Positions 23,152 through 32,861 are shown, numbered from the stretch's first letter. The stretch is 64,000 nucleotides of DNA from an uncultured Draconibacterium sp. (GCF_963675065.1 NZ_OY775906.1:784001-848000); one strand, 5' to 3'. Translations and numbers: made by a program. Notes: generated by a model not told the origin, from the letters alone.

Positions 23152-23709
23152 ATGTCAGGAGATTTTAAAATATATACAAAAACCGGCGACGACGGTACAA
23201 CCGGACTTGTTGGTGGCAGCCGTGTGAAAAAATACGATCTGCGTTTGGAAAGTTACGGAACGGTTGATGAATTAAATGCCAGTATTGGTGTTATCAGATC
23301 GTTTGAAATTGATCCGGCGGTAAAAGATTTACTGCTAAAAATTCAGAATAAACTTTTCAACATCGGTTCACGATTGGCTTCGGATGAAAAAGGGCAGGAG
23401 TTTACCGCGCAACTTATTGTTAAAAAAGAAGATATTGAAGTTCTGGAGAAGGCAATTGACGCGTATCATGAAACGCTTCCTGAACTGCGTAATTTTATTC
23501 TTCCGGGAGGGGAACTCTCAGCAGCTCAGTGTCATATGGCTCGTACGATTTGCCGGAGGGCAGAGCGACGAATCGTTGAATTCTCAGAACAAACCCCGGT
23601 TCAGCCAGAATTAATTAAGTATATTAACCGGCTTTCGGATTATTTGTTTGTATTAGCCCGAAAACTCGCTCATGATAAAGGGATTGACGAAACTACCTGG
23701 GAGTATTGA
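23152..23709 (+). CDS. cob(I)yrinic acid a,c-diamide adenosyltransferase (PduO type)
   Basis: Adenosylates cob(I)alamin with ATP to give coenzyme B12. The 185-residue protein shows the PduO signature YTKTGDDGTTGLVGGSRV near the N-terminus, VDELNASIGVIRS near 40, FILPGGELSAAQCHMARTIC near 115-135 with the following RRAER, and YINRLSDYLFVLAR near 165. The start is the ATG at 23152; an in-frame ATG at 23101 lies inside the loop of a terminator hairpin and is unlikely. No B12 riboswitch was recognised upstream. Confidence 0.92.
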   Translation: MSGDFKIYTKTGDDGTTGLVGGSRVKKYDLRLESYGTVDELNASIGVIRSFEIDPAVKDLLLKIQNKLFNIGSRLASDEKGQEFTAQLIVKKEDIEVLEKAIDAYHETLPELRNFILPGGELSAAQCHMARTICRRAERRIVEFSEQTPVQPELIKYINRLSDYLFVLARKLAHDKGIDETTWEY

Positions 23710-23803
23710 TATTTTTTTTTCAGGAAAGTTTTTTCGTATCTAATTTTTGCTATATTCGCGCCAAAGTTAAAAATCGAGTTTAACCACATAAAACTATAGA
23801 CAC

Positions 23804-24025
23804 ATGTATTGGACTCTGGAATTAGCATCGAAGTTAGAAGATGCACCTTGGCCGGCAACAAAAGACGAATTAATTGATTATGCAATACGTTCGGGTGCTC
23901 CGCTTGAAGTAATCGAAAACTTGCAGGAGATTGAGGATGAAGGTGAGATGTACGAAAGTATTGAGGATATTTGGCCGGATTATCCAAGTAAGGATGATTT
24001 CTTTTTTAACGAAGATGAATACTAG
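23804..24025 (+). CDS. DUF2795 family small protein
   Basis: A 73-residue acidic protein (YWTLELASKLEDAPWPATKD...). The DAPWPATKDELIDYAIRSGAP block and the PLEVIENLQEIEDEGEMYES stretch match the conserved small Bacteroidota family DUF2795. No enzymatic motif is present, and function is unknown. The strong family conservation and good spacing make it a real gene. A promoter-like TATATTCG is at 23751-23758, and a strong bidirectional terminator follows. Confidence 0.85.
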   Translation: MYWTLELASKLEDAPWPATKDELIDYAIRSGAPLEVIENLQEIEDEGEMYESIEDIWPDYPSKDDFFFNEDEY

Positions 24026-24045
24026 CAATTAAATGATAGTATATG

Positions 24046-24077
24046 AAAGCATCCGTCTGAAGGCGGATGCTTTTTTT
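24046..24077. terminator. bidirectional terminator
   Basis: A 10-bp stem, AAAGCATCCG (24046-24055) with CGGATGCTTT (24064-24073), with T run on the plus strand. It serves the DUF2795 gene and possibly the leftward DsrE gene. Confidence 0.85.
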
Positions 24078-24084
24078 ATTTCTT

Positions 24085-24504
24085 TTACAGGCTTAATGTT
24101 TTCCATCCTTCTTTTAAGTAGTCGGATAAGGGTATTCCCATTCCTTTGACATCAACTCCGAGTTCGGCCAGTTTTTCATCGACCTCGTACATTTTTGCGC
24201 AGTATAAACACGCTTCAATTTTTACACCTGCTTCCTGCATTTTTTTAATATAATCTTGTATCATTTCATTTTCGGCCGTTAATTTTGCCGATGGTCCCCA
24301 GATAATCAGAACTACCTCGTCGAACCAACCTTGCGTTTTGGCATTGTAGGTGTACATAAAAGCCATTTTTTCTGCCACTTCCGGATCCCCGCTGGTCCAC
24401 AGTACCGCTAATTTGTTTTTATTCTCCTCCATCGGTTTGTTATTAGTTGCCATTGCCACATTGCAAAGCAGGATTAAAAATACTAGTACGAAATTACGTT
24501 TCAT
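24085..24504 (-). CDS. exported DsrE-family protein
   Basis: A 139-residue protein with an N-terminal signal peptide (FVLVFLILLCNVAMATN) and a mature DsrE/DsrF-like fold. VVLIIWGPSAKLTAENEM and the later VKIEACLYCAKMYEV are the DsrE core, with two Cys (CLYC) at the place where sulfur carriers have their active Cys. Most DsrE proteins are cytosolic sulfur relay factors, so export is a distinct feature seen in several Bacteroidota. Function is not established. It lies 4 nt downstream of a YkgJ-type gene; the two likely form an operon. Confidence 0.82.
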   Translation of the reverse strand: MKRNFVLVFLILLCNVAMATNNKPMEENKNKLAVLWTSGDPEVAEKMAFMYTYNAKTQGWFDEVVLIIWGPSAKLTAENEMIQDYIKKMQEAGVKIEACLYCAKMYEVDEKLAELGVDVKGMGIPLSDYLKEGWKTLSL

Positions 24505-24508
24505 ATTA

Positions 24509-25027
24509 TCAGGTTTTAATGTGTTTTGTCAATTCTTTTATCGGTATTAAATCAAGCTCCGAGTAGTCGGAGAATTGGTTTTTAGCAATAAATTCTTTAT
24601 TCAATAAATAGAGTTTGCTATTAAATTTATCTTGCGGAAAAGTGTTCTCTTCAGAAAATTCTTCCATATCAAATTCAGTAAAGTTCAGTTCGCAGGCCGA
24701 TAATTCCCATCCATTATCCTCATTCATATATAACAAGGGCAGACCGTGTGTTCTGCAGATGATTGGCCGCTCGGCATAGATTTCGCATTTGTGGTTATTC
24801 AGAAAGATACAACTTGATTCATCCCTATTGGTATTAAAATTAGGTTTGTCACCGCGTTCTTTTAGCGCTTCAACAATGTTGTAGAATTCAACCGGAAAGA
24901 TGCTGTAATCCATACAACATAAATCGCAGCCTGCTTTACATTTCATATGTTTTTCGTGTTGCTTCTCAAGTTTTTCTGATAATTCGTCAATGTTGTTTCG
25001 TAATGTTTTGTATGCTGTAAATTCCAT
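24509..25027 (-). CDS. YkgJ-family cysteine cluster protein
   Basis: A 172-residue protein with the CxxxCxxCC metal-binding pattern (CKAGCDLCC, residues about 32-40) and later CxFLNNHKCEIYAERPIICR (about 91-110), together forming the UPF0153/YkgJ zinc- or iron-sulfur-like cluster motif. Such proteins are widespread and mostly uncharacterised. Placement upstream of the exported DsrE-like gene suggests a sulfur or metal-handling pair, an inference only. A promoter box (25059-25052) and an overlapping palindrome lie upstream. Confidence 0.83.
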   Translation of the reverse strand: MEFTAYKTLRNNIDELSEKLEKQHEKHMKCKAGCDLCCMDYSIFPVEFYNIVEALKERGDKPNFNTNRDESSCIFLNNHKCEIYAERPIICRTHGLPLLYMNEDNGWELSACELNFTEFDMEEFSEENTFPQDKFNSKLYLLNKEFIAKNQFSDYSELDLIPIKELTKHIKT

Positions 25028-25041
25028 ATTTCTCTACTGTT

Positions 25042-25059
25042 TTTGCAATTGCAAAGGTA
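25042..25059 (-). promoter_or_regulatory. -7 box TACCTTTG overlapped by a 14-bp palindrome
   Basis: Minus-strand TACCTTTG lies at 25059-25052. TTTGCAATTGCAAA (25042-25055) is a perfect 14-bp palindrome sharing four bases with it, covering the transcript start. It could be an operator for the YkgJ/DsrE pair. Confidence 0.4.
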
Positions 25060-25150
25060 AGCAATCAAATGAAAAGAGGAGAAACCTAAAATTTATCTGG
25101 CATTAAAAGAGAAGTGTCTTTTTTTAGAAAGCAAATCCTTCAATTAATCG

Positions 25151-25158
25151 TATATTTG
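25151..25158 (+). promoter_or_regulatory. -7 promoter element, TATATTTG
   Basis: Perfect TAnnTTTG 137 nt before the GH3 start; no TTG at -33. It implies a leader of about 130 nt. Confidence 0.5.
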
Positions 25159-25294
25159 TAGTCGCTAGCAGAATAGAACAGAATAGTAATTTATAGAATG
25201 ATACAAGCGTGTGATAAAATTTCAACACACTGGTAAGAAAAAAGTGCATGTGAGTTACGTCTGTTGCCAACTAAAAATGAACAATTATAAACAG

Positions 25295-27907
25295 ATGAAA
25301 AAATCAATTTTAAACCTAATCCTAATTCTTTGTGCTTGTAGTGTATATGCACAAAATGAAAATTTCGACTTTTTAGATTCATCGTTTCCTATGGAGGAGC
25401 GTGTTGATTTGTTAGTGTCGCAAATGACATTACAGGAAAAAGTTGATCAACTGGAGTACACCTCAAAAGCGGTTGACCGTTTGCAAGTGCCGGAATACAA
25501 CTGGTGGAACGAATGTTTACACGGAGTAGCCAGGGCTGGTTACGCAACGGTTTTTCCGCAATCGATAAGTATTGCTGCCTCGTGGGATGCCGATTTGGTA
25601 AGCCGTGTTGCAGTGGCTATTTCTGATGAAGCACGTGCAAAACATCATGAGTTTGTTCGTCGCGACAAAAGGGGTATTTACCAGGGACTTACATTTTGGT
25701 CGCCAAACATCAACATTTTCCGCGATCCGCGTTGGGGACGTGGACACGAAACTTATGGTGAAGATCCTTATCTCACCGGAATTCTGGGAACTCAATTTGT
25801 TAAAGGGCTTCAGGGCGATGATCCTAAATACCTGAAAGTTGTGGCTACGGCAAAACACTATGCCGTTCATTCGGGGCCTGAACCATTGCGCCACGAATTT
25901 AATGCATTGGTAAGCGAACGTGATTTGCGCGAAACTTATTTGCCGGCGTTCCGCATGTTAATAAAAGACGGAGGTGCTTATTCGGTAATGGGGGCGTATA
26001 ACCAGTTTCGGGGTGTTCCGTGCTGTGCCAGCGATGAGCTGATTGGTATTCTGCGCAACGACTGGGGATTTGATGGTTACATCGTTTCTGACTGTTGGGC
26101 GATTTCCGATTTCTATACTTTCCAGGATTTCTCGGAAGATGCTGCCGAAGCAGCGGCGGTGGCTGTTAAAGCCGGTACTGATTTAAATTGTGGAAATTCA
26201 TACCGTCACTTAATCGAGGCCGTTGAGCGCGGTTTGATTACGGAAGAAGAAATTGATGTTGCAGTAAAACGCTTGTTTACTGCCCGTTTTAAGCTGGGGA
26301 TGTTCGATTCGGATGAAGAAGTTCCTTACGCACAAATTCCTTTTTCGGTAAATACATCGAAAGAAAATGATGAGTTGGCATTGGAAGCTGCGCGCAAAAG
26401 TATCGTGTTGCTAAAAAACCAGGATAAAACATTACCGCTGTCAAAAGACATAAAAACACTTGCTGTTATTGGCCCAAATGCTGATAACTGGGAGTCGTTA
26501 GTTGGAAACTACAATGGTATTGCCAAAAATCCGGTAACCGTGTTAAAGGGATTGCAAAATAAATTACCGAACACCAAAATACTTTATGCCGAAGGAAGTC
26601 ATTTGGCAAAAGGAGTTAGCAACCTGAATGCGATCCCGACTGAGTTTTTGCAAACCGAAGATGGGACACAAGGCGTGCAGGGAGAGTATTTTAATAATGC
26701 AGAACTGGAAGGTAATCCCATGTTTACCAGAATTGATAAAAACATAAATTTTTACTGGGAAGCTGATGCGCCAACACCAGAAATGAATGATGATGACTTT
26801 AGTGTACGCTGGACGGGCTACATTGTACCACCGGTGAGTGGTGAGTACCGGATTGGATGCTGGGGAATGCCACAACTTGATATTTGGATTGAAGGAGAAA
26901 AGTTGCTAAGTCATAAATCCGAGCATCATGCTTTTCATCATGAAAAGGCTGTAAAAATGGAGGCAGGCAAAAAGTATAAATTTGTGTACGAATACGCCAA
27001 CTATCATGGCGAAGGCGATGCAAAACTGTTGTGGGCTATACCAAACCAAAACCTAAAACAGGAAGCTGTAGAAGTAGCTGAAAAAGCGGATGCGGTTGTT
27101 ATGGTGCTTGGTCTTTCGCAACGTCTTGAAGGCGAAGAAATGGAATTGGAAGTGGATGGTTTTGAAGGTGGCGACCGCACACATTTAAAACTTCCGGCAA
27201 CACAACGCGAGTTGATGAAAGCCGTTCAAGCAACGGGTAAGCCGGTAATTCTTGTCTTGCTAAACGGAAGTGCAGTCGCTGTTAACTGGGCCGACGAAAA
27301 CCTGGAGGCAATTATTACCGCTGGTTATCCGGGGCAGGAGGGCGGTAACGCTGTGGCCGATGTATTGACTGGCGATTATAATCCGGCCGGACGTTTACCG
27401 GTTACCTATTACAAATCGGTTGATCAGTTGCCGCCATTCGAAGAATATGATATGGAGAACCGCACTTACAAGTACTTTAATGGCGAGCCATTATATCCTT
27501 TTGGCTTCGGTTTGAGTTATACTTCTTTTACTTATTCGGATGTAAAACTGGCTAAAAAGGCCCAGATTGGTGATTCTGTAGAAATTAGTACCAAAGTGAC
27601 CAATAGCGGAGATAAAGCAGGCGAAGAGGTTGTGCAGTTATATTTACAAGATGTGGTCGCATCAACTCCACGTCCGAAGTATCAGTTAGAGGGTTTTGAG
27701 CGGATTACTTTACAACCGGGTGAAACGAAGACTGTTAAGTTTGTACTTGAACCTCGTCAGTTTTCCATAATAGGAGCCGATGATAAACGGGTTGTCGAAC
27801 CCGGAGAATTTTCGCTATTTGTCGGAGGAAGTCAGCCTGAAGGAAAAGGGAAAAATGGCATTTCAAAAACAATTGAATTAAAAGGAAAGAATACTTTTAT
27901 CGAATAG
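25295..27907 (+). CDS. exported glycoside hydrolase family 3 enzyme with PA14 insert
   Basis: An 870-residue periplasmic glycosidase. Signal peptide MKKSILNLILILCACSVYAQ, then the GH3 TIM barrel with YNWWNECLHGVARAGYATVF near residue 70 (a beta-xylosidase-like block), KHYAVHSGPE near 190 and the nucleophile Asp in GYIVSDCWAISDFY near 262. The C-terminal alpha/beta sandwich is interrupted by a PA14 carbohydrate-binding domain at about 475-600 and is followed by an Fn3-like domain after FGFGLSYTSFTYS. It is probably a beta-xylosidase or beta-glucosidase. No SusCD genes lie nearby. The start is the ATG of the signal peptide at 25295. Confidence 0.92.
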   Translation: MKKSILNLILILCACSVYAQNENFDFLDSSFPMEERVDLLVSQMTLQEKVDQLEYTSKAVDRLQVPEYNWWNECLHGVARAGYATVFPQSISIAASWDADLVSRVAVAISDEARAKHHEFVRRDKRGIYQGLTFWSPNINIFRDPRWGRGHETYGEDPYLTGILGTQFVKGLQGDDPKYLKVVATAKHYAVHSGPEPLRHEFNALVSERDLRETYLPAFRMLIKDGGAYSVMGAYNQFRGVPCCASDELIGILRNDWGFDGYIVSDCWAISDFYTFQDFSEDAAEAAAVAVKAGTDLNCGNSYRHLIEAVERGLITEEEIDVAVKRLFTARFKLGMFDSDEEVPYAQIPFSVNTSKENDELALEAARKSIVLLKNQDKTLPLSKDIKTLAVIGPNADNWESLVGNYNGIAKNPVTVLKGLQNKLPNTKILYAEGSHLAKGVSNLNAIPTEFLQTEDGTQGVQGEYFNNAELEGNPMFTRIDKNINFYWEADAPTPEMNDDDFSVRWTGYIVPPVSGEYRIGCWGMPQLDIWIEGEKLLSHKSEHHAFHHEKAVKMEAGKKYKFVYEYANYHGEGDAKLLWAIPNQNLKQEAVEVAEKADAVVMVLGLSQRLEGEEMELEVDGFEGGDRTHLKLPATQRELMKAVQATGKPVILVLLNGSAVAVNWADENLEAIITAGYPGQEGGNAVADVLTGDYNPAGRLPVTYYKSVDQLPPFEEYDMENRTYKYFNGEPLYPFGFGLSYTSFTYSDVKLAKKAQIGDSVEISTKVTNSGDKAGEEVVQLYLQDVVASTPRPKYQLEGFERITLQPGETKTVKFVLEPRQFSIIGADDKRVVEPGEFSLFVGGSQPEGKGKNGISKTIELKGKNTFIE

Positions 27908-27930
27908 GATAAAAATTATCCCACATATAG

Positions 27931-27967
27931 AAAGGTCTGCTAATATCTGATTAGCAGACCTTTTTTT
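27931..27967 (+). terminator. strong terminator after the GH3 gene
   Basis: A 14-bp perfect stem, AAAGGTCTGCTAAT (27931-27944) with ATTAGCAGACCTTT (27950-27963), a 5-nt loop and a T run. Confidence 0.92.
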
Positions 27968-28161
27968 ATGTACTTCTATTAAAAAACGATTTTTAATAGA
28001 AAAATATGATCTGTATTAAAAGTATTGGTTTTGCTGGCTATTTGTTTAAATAATGAACATATAGTTGAATTAATGGAGAGGATATTGTAGGAAATAATGA
28101 AATTATGTTATAAATTTAAATAAAACCAATCGCTGTTTAATTGTTAAAACCTTTATTAATC

Positions 28162-29340
28162 ATGAAAAAGTATTTAGTTGTAATTGTAATGGCACTGGCC
28201 ATTGTAATTGTTTCTTGTGAAAAAACAGATGAGTTTTTTGTTACAAACCCCGATCAGGTGGAGTTTTTAACTCATTCTGAAGTGGTGATCCCCGGGCAAT
28301 ATATTGTAATGCTCGAATCCTCTAACTTAAAATCTGCTTATAAAAGTAAAGCTGAAGCAGATCGTGCAGTAGCAACAAAAGCGATAAAAATAAGCAACGC
28401 TGCCAACATTAATTTGGGTGAGCCCAAAATGGTGTATAGCCAGGCTATTGAAGGTGTAGTTGTAAACATTACTGAAAAGGAAGCCAAGGCCTTAAAATCT
28501 GCTGATGGTGTTGCTGGTGTTTACGCCGATAAAATGGTAACATTAAAAAAACCTGGAACCGATCCTGGAGATGCTCCTGTCCAGGTTGTCCCTTATGGAA
28601 TTACAAGAGTTGGTGGTACCACATATAACGGAACCAATAAAGCCTGGATTATTGATACGGGTATTGATCTTGACCATCCCGATCTTAATGTTGATGTGGC
28701 CAGCGGCGCAACCTTTATTGCACGAACAAGTAGTCCTGACGACGATAATGGACACGGATCTCATTGTGCAGGTATAGTGGCTGCAATTGACAACGAAATT
28801 GGAGTTGTTGGTGTAGCGGCAGGCGCAACCGTTGTTCCTGTTAAAGTTCTGGATAGAAAAGGTTCCGGAGCCTATTCTGCAATTATTGCCGGAGTTGATT
28901 ATGTTGCCGCAAATGCAATTCCTGGAGATGCTGCAAATATGAGTTTAGGTGGTGGCGTTTATGAGCCTATCGATCTGGCGGTTGCCAATCTCGGAGCACA
29001 AGGTATATACGTGGCACTTGCCGCAGGAAATGAATCAGATGATTCAGAAAACCATTCGCCTGCAAGAACAGAAGGAGTTAATATCTATACTGTTTCAGCA
29101 ATGGATAGCAGTGATTATTGGGCTTATTTCTCAAATTATGGCGAGCATGTTGATTATTGTGCTCCGGGAGTAAGCATTCTTTCTTGTTATAAAAGCGGTG
29201 GTTTTGCAACCATGAGCGGAACATCAATGGCTGCACCTCATGTGTGTGGATTGTTGCTTGCAACAGACGGACATTTATCGACAGATGGTTATGTAGCAGG
29301 TGATCCTGATGGAAATGCAGATCCAATTGCGCATATGTAA
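28162..29340 (+). CDS. subtilisin-like S8 serine peptidase lipoprotein
   Basis: A 392-residue exported protease. The N-terminus MKKYLVVIVMALAIVIVSC is a lipoprotein signal. Residues about 40-125 resemble an inhibitor I9 propeptide (GQYIVMLESSNLKS). The catalytic triad is Asp in WIIDTGIDLDHPDL near 168, His in NGHGSHCAGIVAA near 200, and Ser in SGTSMAAPHVCG near 355; the oxyanion Asn is in LAAGNESDD near 292. The start is the ATG at 28162; a TTG upstream is also in frame but lacks support. A strong bidirectional terminator follows. Confidence 0.92.
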   Translation: MKKYLVVIVMALAIVIVSCEKTDEFFVTNPDQVEFLTHSEVVIPGQYIVMLESSNLKSAYKSKAEADRAVATKAIKISNAANINLGEPKMVYSQAIEGVVVNITEKEAKALKSADGVAGVYADKMVTLKKPGTDPGDAPVQVVPYGITRVGGTTYNGTNKAWIIDTGIDLDHPDLNVDVASGATFIARTSSPDDDNGHGSHCAGIVAAIDNEIGVVGVAAGATVVPVKVLDRKGSGAYSAIIAGVDYVAANAIPGDAANMSLGGGVYEPIDLAVANLGAQGIYVALAAGNESDDSENHSPARTEGVNIYTVSAMDSSDYWAYFSNYGEHVDYCAPGVSILSCYKSGGFATMSGTSMAAPHVCGLLLATDGHLSTDGYVAGDPDGNADPIAHM

Positions 29341-29374
29341 TTAAAAAATAAATAAAAACCCCGATTGGTAAAAT

Positions 29375-29407
29375 AAAGGCGCAGCTAATTGCTGCGCCTT
29401 TTTTATT
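29375..29407. terminator. bidirectional terminator
   Basis: An 11-bp stem, AAAGGCGCAGC (29375-29385) with GCTGCGCCTTT (29391-29401), a 5-nt loop and flanking A and T runs. It serves the S8 gene and probably the leftward DUF5916 gene. Confidence 0.88.
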
Positions 29408-29424
29408 ACCCTTCGCATAGTAAT

Positions 29425-32046
29425 TTATCTTCCAATACGGTATGAAAATTTTACCAGGAAGACATTATGTGGTTTCTCATCAAAGAGATCAGAAATGTCA
29501 TTACCAAAATCAAATTTACCCCAATTATTGTAAGAGCCACGGTTTTGCGACCACACCAGGTAGATCATCGAGCCGGGACGATATTCCCAGCGAACGACCA
29601 GGTTTGATAAGAACTCTTTTACATTAAAATCAGGATTATCAAAACTATAATCGGTTTGGCCATTTAATGTTTCATCAATGTGGTAAACACTATTTTGTGC
29701 ATCGTAAGTAATCTGTTCATCCGAGTACAACGCAAATCTGTTGTTTATTTCATCAGCTTTACTATCTGTTATGTATTTAAACGCATCGTAATCGCCTGTT
29801 GCAATAAAAGGCTGTCCCCAAAACTGAACCGTTAGATCCGGCGTAACATTATAATTTATGCGAATTGACGTACTGAACGTTTTGCGCTGAATGGTTCCCA
29901 TTACGTAACGTTTGTCGTTCATGTGGTCTTGTTGCGTAATATACTGAAGCTGATTGTCGCTCACGCCGAATTCCGGACTAATTTCAATTTGCATGGCTTT
30001 TATCGGACGGTAACCAAATTCTACCTCAAAACTTTTGCTCGAGAAGAAATCCTTTTCGTTACTCCAGTTCATTCCTCCGTCGGCTCCGTAGGTAAACTTT
30101 TTCTGTGGATTTGAGAATATACCGGTATAAAAACTGTGATTTCCGGAGACTTTCATTGATGGGCCACCACGCAAAGCTGTATGCGAAAGCTGCTCGCCGT
30201 TAATGTTTATACTCGAAAAAGCCCGCCAAAAGTTATTAAACTGGGCGTGTCCGTTAATGTTACCGCCTGCACCTAATAAATTGCCGCCAAAATCATAATT
30301 CGTCCACTGGTTAAAATTGAGGCCCATACTTCTGAAAATGGAAAAGGGCTCGAACCAGCGATATCCTAACCAAAATGCTTGCATAATTTCATCAACCTCA
30401 GGCGTGTAACCAATGTCATTAATTTCCAGTCCCGGCGATTTCCAGCTAAATATTCCTGCAAACTTCAACTTGCCACCTGTTTTGCCAAGAGTAAATTTTC
30501 CTCCTGTACCTGAAAGTGAAGTTCTTGTTGAATCGAGGGTAACATAATCGGCATCAGGTCGCTGATAGGTTCGCGAATAGGAAGTTTGTGTGTTCAGAAT
30601 CGCTTCTTCGCTACCTTCAACACGGCTGAAATAAACTCCGGCATCTACAAACCAGTCTTTGTTATGCCATTTGTGAACAACATCAACACCACCGGTGTAA
30701 GCGCTTTTATGCAAAAAATCAAGGTGCTCATCATTTATATTTCGGTTAACGGCGGTTAGCATTCCACCAATATAAGTATTGCCCTCGTTAAAATCCTTTT
30801 GAACTCTACTTACGAAATAATTGGTTAAAGGCTCAACCACTTCGGTTTTGTTTCCCAATATACCTTTGATTTCAGCTTCTTCTTCAGCGGTAACACTTTC
30901 AATTACTCCAATCGACCAGCCGTTTTTTGTTTTCCCGGTAATTTTTGCAGCACCCAATATGCGTGTAAAATCCGGTGTGTCGGCATATTCATCATCTGCC
31001 AGATCGGGAGAATGATTAGGACGGCGTCCGATTCGGCGAGAGTAAAACAGGTTATTGGCCGATTGATCACCATCGCCGAAAGCAAGCTTGTAGGAAAGAA
31101 TATTATTTCCCTCGATAAAAAATGGTCGTTTTTCCCTGAAGAATGTTTCGTAGGTACTCAGGTTTACCTGCGACGGATCGGCTTCAACCTGGCCAAAATC
31201 CGGATTAATGGTGAGATCCATGGTAAGGTAGTTGGTGAGGCCGATTTTGGCATCTAAACCGGCATCAAAACCATTTGATTTTCCCGATTTCAGAAATGGA
31301 TTTTCAGGTTCTTTTTCGAAACGTTCGGTACGGGCAACCATATACGGAGTAACATTCAATGAGTTTTGTGGTTTTATATTTTCAATACCTCGCAAAATGC
31401 CAAACTGCGACGTAAAACCAGCCGTTTCACGCTTCATGGGTTGCCACGATGAAAGTTCGTCTTCCCTGAAAATAAGGCGGAAAACATTCATTCCCCAAAT
31501 CTGTTCATCGTTTTCGTCAAATCGTAACTGGGTTAGAGGAATTCGCATTTCAGCGTTCCATCCGCTTTTAGTTACCGATGTTTTTGCATACCAGATCGGA
31601 TCCCAGGTGTCGTCTTCGTTATCACCATCGTTAGTATTCACCAAATCCGATCGTACTCCTGCTGCTGAAACTATAAATGCAAACGAGGTTCGTTTGTCAA
31701 AATACGAGTCAATGTATATACCGGCAAGGTCGCCATCTGTTTCGTCGCGTCGTGTCATCCGCATGGAAATGCTGTCCGGATCATCGAACGAACGTATTGC
31801 CACATATAGGTTGTTGGCATCGTATAAAATGGCATATTCTGTTTGCCGGGTTGGTTCTTCACCTTCGTTGGGCTCGTGCTGAATAAAGTCGTTTTCCCAA
31901 TTGGCATTTTGCCATTCCTGTTCATCAAAAACACCGTTAATAGTTATATCAAGGTTCTCGGCGGTTGTAGCTTGGTACGTTCGTTTTTCCTGTGCAGATA
32001 TGGTTTGTATAAATACAAAGAATAAGAGGACAGTCGCAATTTTCAT
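29425..32046 (-). CDS. DUF5916 outer-membrane barrel protein with CBM9-like domain
   Basis: An 873-residue exported protein. Signal peptide MKIATVLLFFVFIQTISAQ; residues about 25-220 are a carbohydrate-binding family 9-like fold (LDITINGVFDEQEWQNANW), followed by the DUF5916 region with SLNVTPYMVAR, GLDAKIGLTNYLTMDLTINP and DFGQVEADPSQVNLS near 250-300. The remainder is beta-strand-rich and ends in an aromatic C-terminus typical of outer-membrane barrels. The family is frequent in Bacteroidota and often found with peptidases or sugar genes; its ligand is unknown. It is transcribed alone. Confidence 0.85.
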   Translation of the reverse strand: MKIATVLLFFVFIQTISAQEKRTYQATTAENLDITINGVFDEQEWQNANWENDFIQHEPNEGEEPTRQTEYAILYDANNLYVAIRSFDDPDSISMRMTRRDETDGDLAGIYIDSYFDKRTSFAFIVSAAGVRSDLVNTNDGDNEDDTWDPIWYAKTSVTKSGWNAEMRIPLTQLRFDENDEQIWGMNVFRLIFREDELSSWQPMKRETAGFTSQFGILRGIENIKPQNSLNVTPYMVARTERFEKEPENPFLKSGKSNGFDAGLDAKIGLTNYLTMDLTINPDFGQVEADPSQVNLSTYETFFREKRPFFIEGNNILSYKLAFGDGDQSANNLFYSRRIGRRPNHSPDLADDEYADTPDFTRILGAAKITGKTKNGWSIGVIESVTAEEEAEIKGILGNKTEVVEPLTNYFVSRVQKDFNEGNTYIGGMLTAVNRNINDEHLDFLHKSAYTGGVDVVHKWHNKDWFVDAGVYFSRVEGSEEAILNTQTSYSRTYQRPDADYVTLDSTRTSLSGTGGKFTLGKTGGKLKFAGIFSWKSPGLEINDIGYTPEVDEIMQAFWLGYRWFEPFSIFRSMGLNFNQWTNYDFGGNLLGAGGNINGHAQFNNFWRAFSSININGEQLSHTALRGGPSMKVSGNHSFYTGIFSNPQKKFTYGADGGMNWSNEKDFFSSKSFEVEFGYRPIKAMQIEISPEFGVSDNQLQYITQQDHMNDKRYVMGTIQRKTFSTSIRINYNVTPDLTVQFWGQPFIATGDYDAFKYITDSKADEINNRFALYSDEQITYDAQNSVYHIDETLNGQTDYSFDNPDFNVKEFLSNLVVRWEYRPGSMIYLVWSQNRGSYNNWGKFDFGNDISDLFDEKPHNVFLVKFSYRIGR

Positions 32047-32121
32047 TGAATGGTTTTTTCAATAAGACTGCAGTATTTTAAAAGTGTTACAGCTTAATGT
32101 GATTTTTTATCCGTGAGTGAG

Positions 32122-32796
32122 CTATTTGTGGTTTGTTTTCATGTTGATTTTGCTGGCACCAATATAGAAAAAACAGGCTGCAACGGCCATTAAAACGTGG
32201 CTTGCCGCGATGTGGTTAAACCACTGATGTATGGAAATATTATTCATAAAAAATAAAGCAGCAACAGCCGCAAAAGCAACTCCGATAAGAATGAATTTGC
32301 TGGCTTTATTACGTGTTCTTATGTATAAAAATCCTTCCAGGGAGAGCACAACAAACATTAATCCGTAGCCCGAATGAAATTCAACATAGAAGAAATTGAG
32401 TGTGACTATGGTTAAGATTAAAAAGGTTAGAAATTCTATAATATTCAGAAACCCTAAAATCTTTACAATCTTCGTTGAAAGTTGTATTCGCGTGTGTTCA
32501 ATAGCGGCCCGTTCAACAAACATTATTGAGAACATACTGGTTATCCAACCCGGTAATTTCCAGTAGAAGTTAAAATTATACAGAAAAGCATGACCGATAA
32601 GTCCTCCCAATGCGGTAGCTATTCCCATGATCAGGAAATATAGTTTGAAATAGGTAAATACCTTTTCAGAACTGTTATTTTGGTGAATTTTGTAGGCAAA
32701 AATGAAGCATAACACCGAAACAAGGAGATCGGTGAGGGTTACAACAGGTTCGTCGATTTTTGTTCCAAACAGAAATACGGTATTTATTTCTTCCAT
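32122..32796 (-). CDS. multi-pass membrane protein (about 7 TM) of unknown function
   Basis: A 224-residue hydrophobic protein with about seven membrane segments. GGLIGHAFLYNFNFYWKLPGW near residue 65 and HIAASHVLMAVAACFF near 195 place His residues inside or next to helices, which recalls the CREST/alkaline-ceramidase-like hydrolase fold. The usual Asp of that fold is not obvious, so this is only a hint. It resembles uncharacterised Bacteroidota membrane families such as DUF6962. The gene is flanked by short spacers and has no partner genes nearby. Confidence 0.7.
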   Translation of the reverse strand: MEEINTVFLFGTKIDEPVVTLTDLLVSVLCFIFAYKIHQNNSSEKVFTYFKLYFLIMGIATALGGLIGHAFLYNFNFYWKLPGWITSMFSIMFVERAAIEHTRIQLSTKIVKILGFLNIIEFLTFLILTIVTLNFFYVEFHSGYGLMFVVLSLEGFLYIRTRNKASKFILIGVAFAAVAALFFMNNISIHQWFNHIAASHVLMAVAACFFYIGASKINMKTNHK

Positions 32797-32853
32797 TAAT
32801 TTTTAGTGTTTAAATAGTTAACACATTATGTTTTAAGTATAATGGATTGCTAT

Positions 32854-32861
32854 TATTTTTG
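32854..32861 (+). promoter_or_regulatory. -7 promoter element, TATTTTTG
   Basis: TAnnTTTG match 75 nt before the ATG at 32937; no TTG at the standard -33 spacing. Confidence 0.4.
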
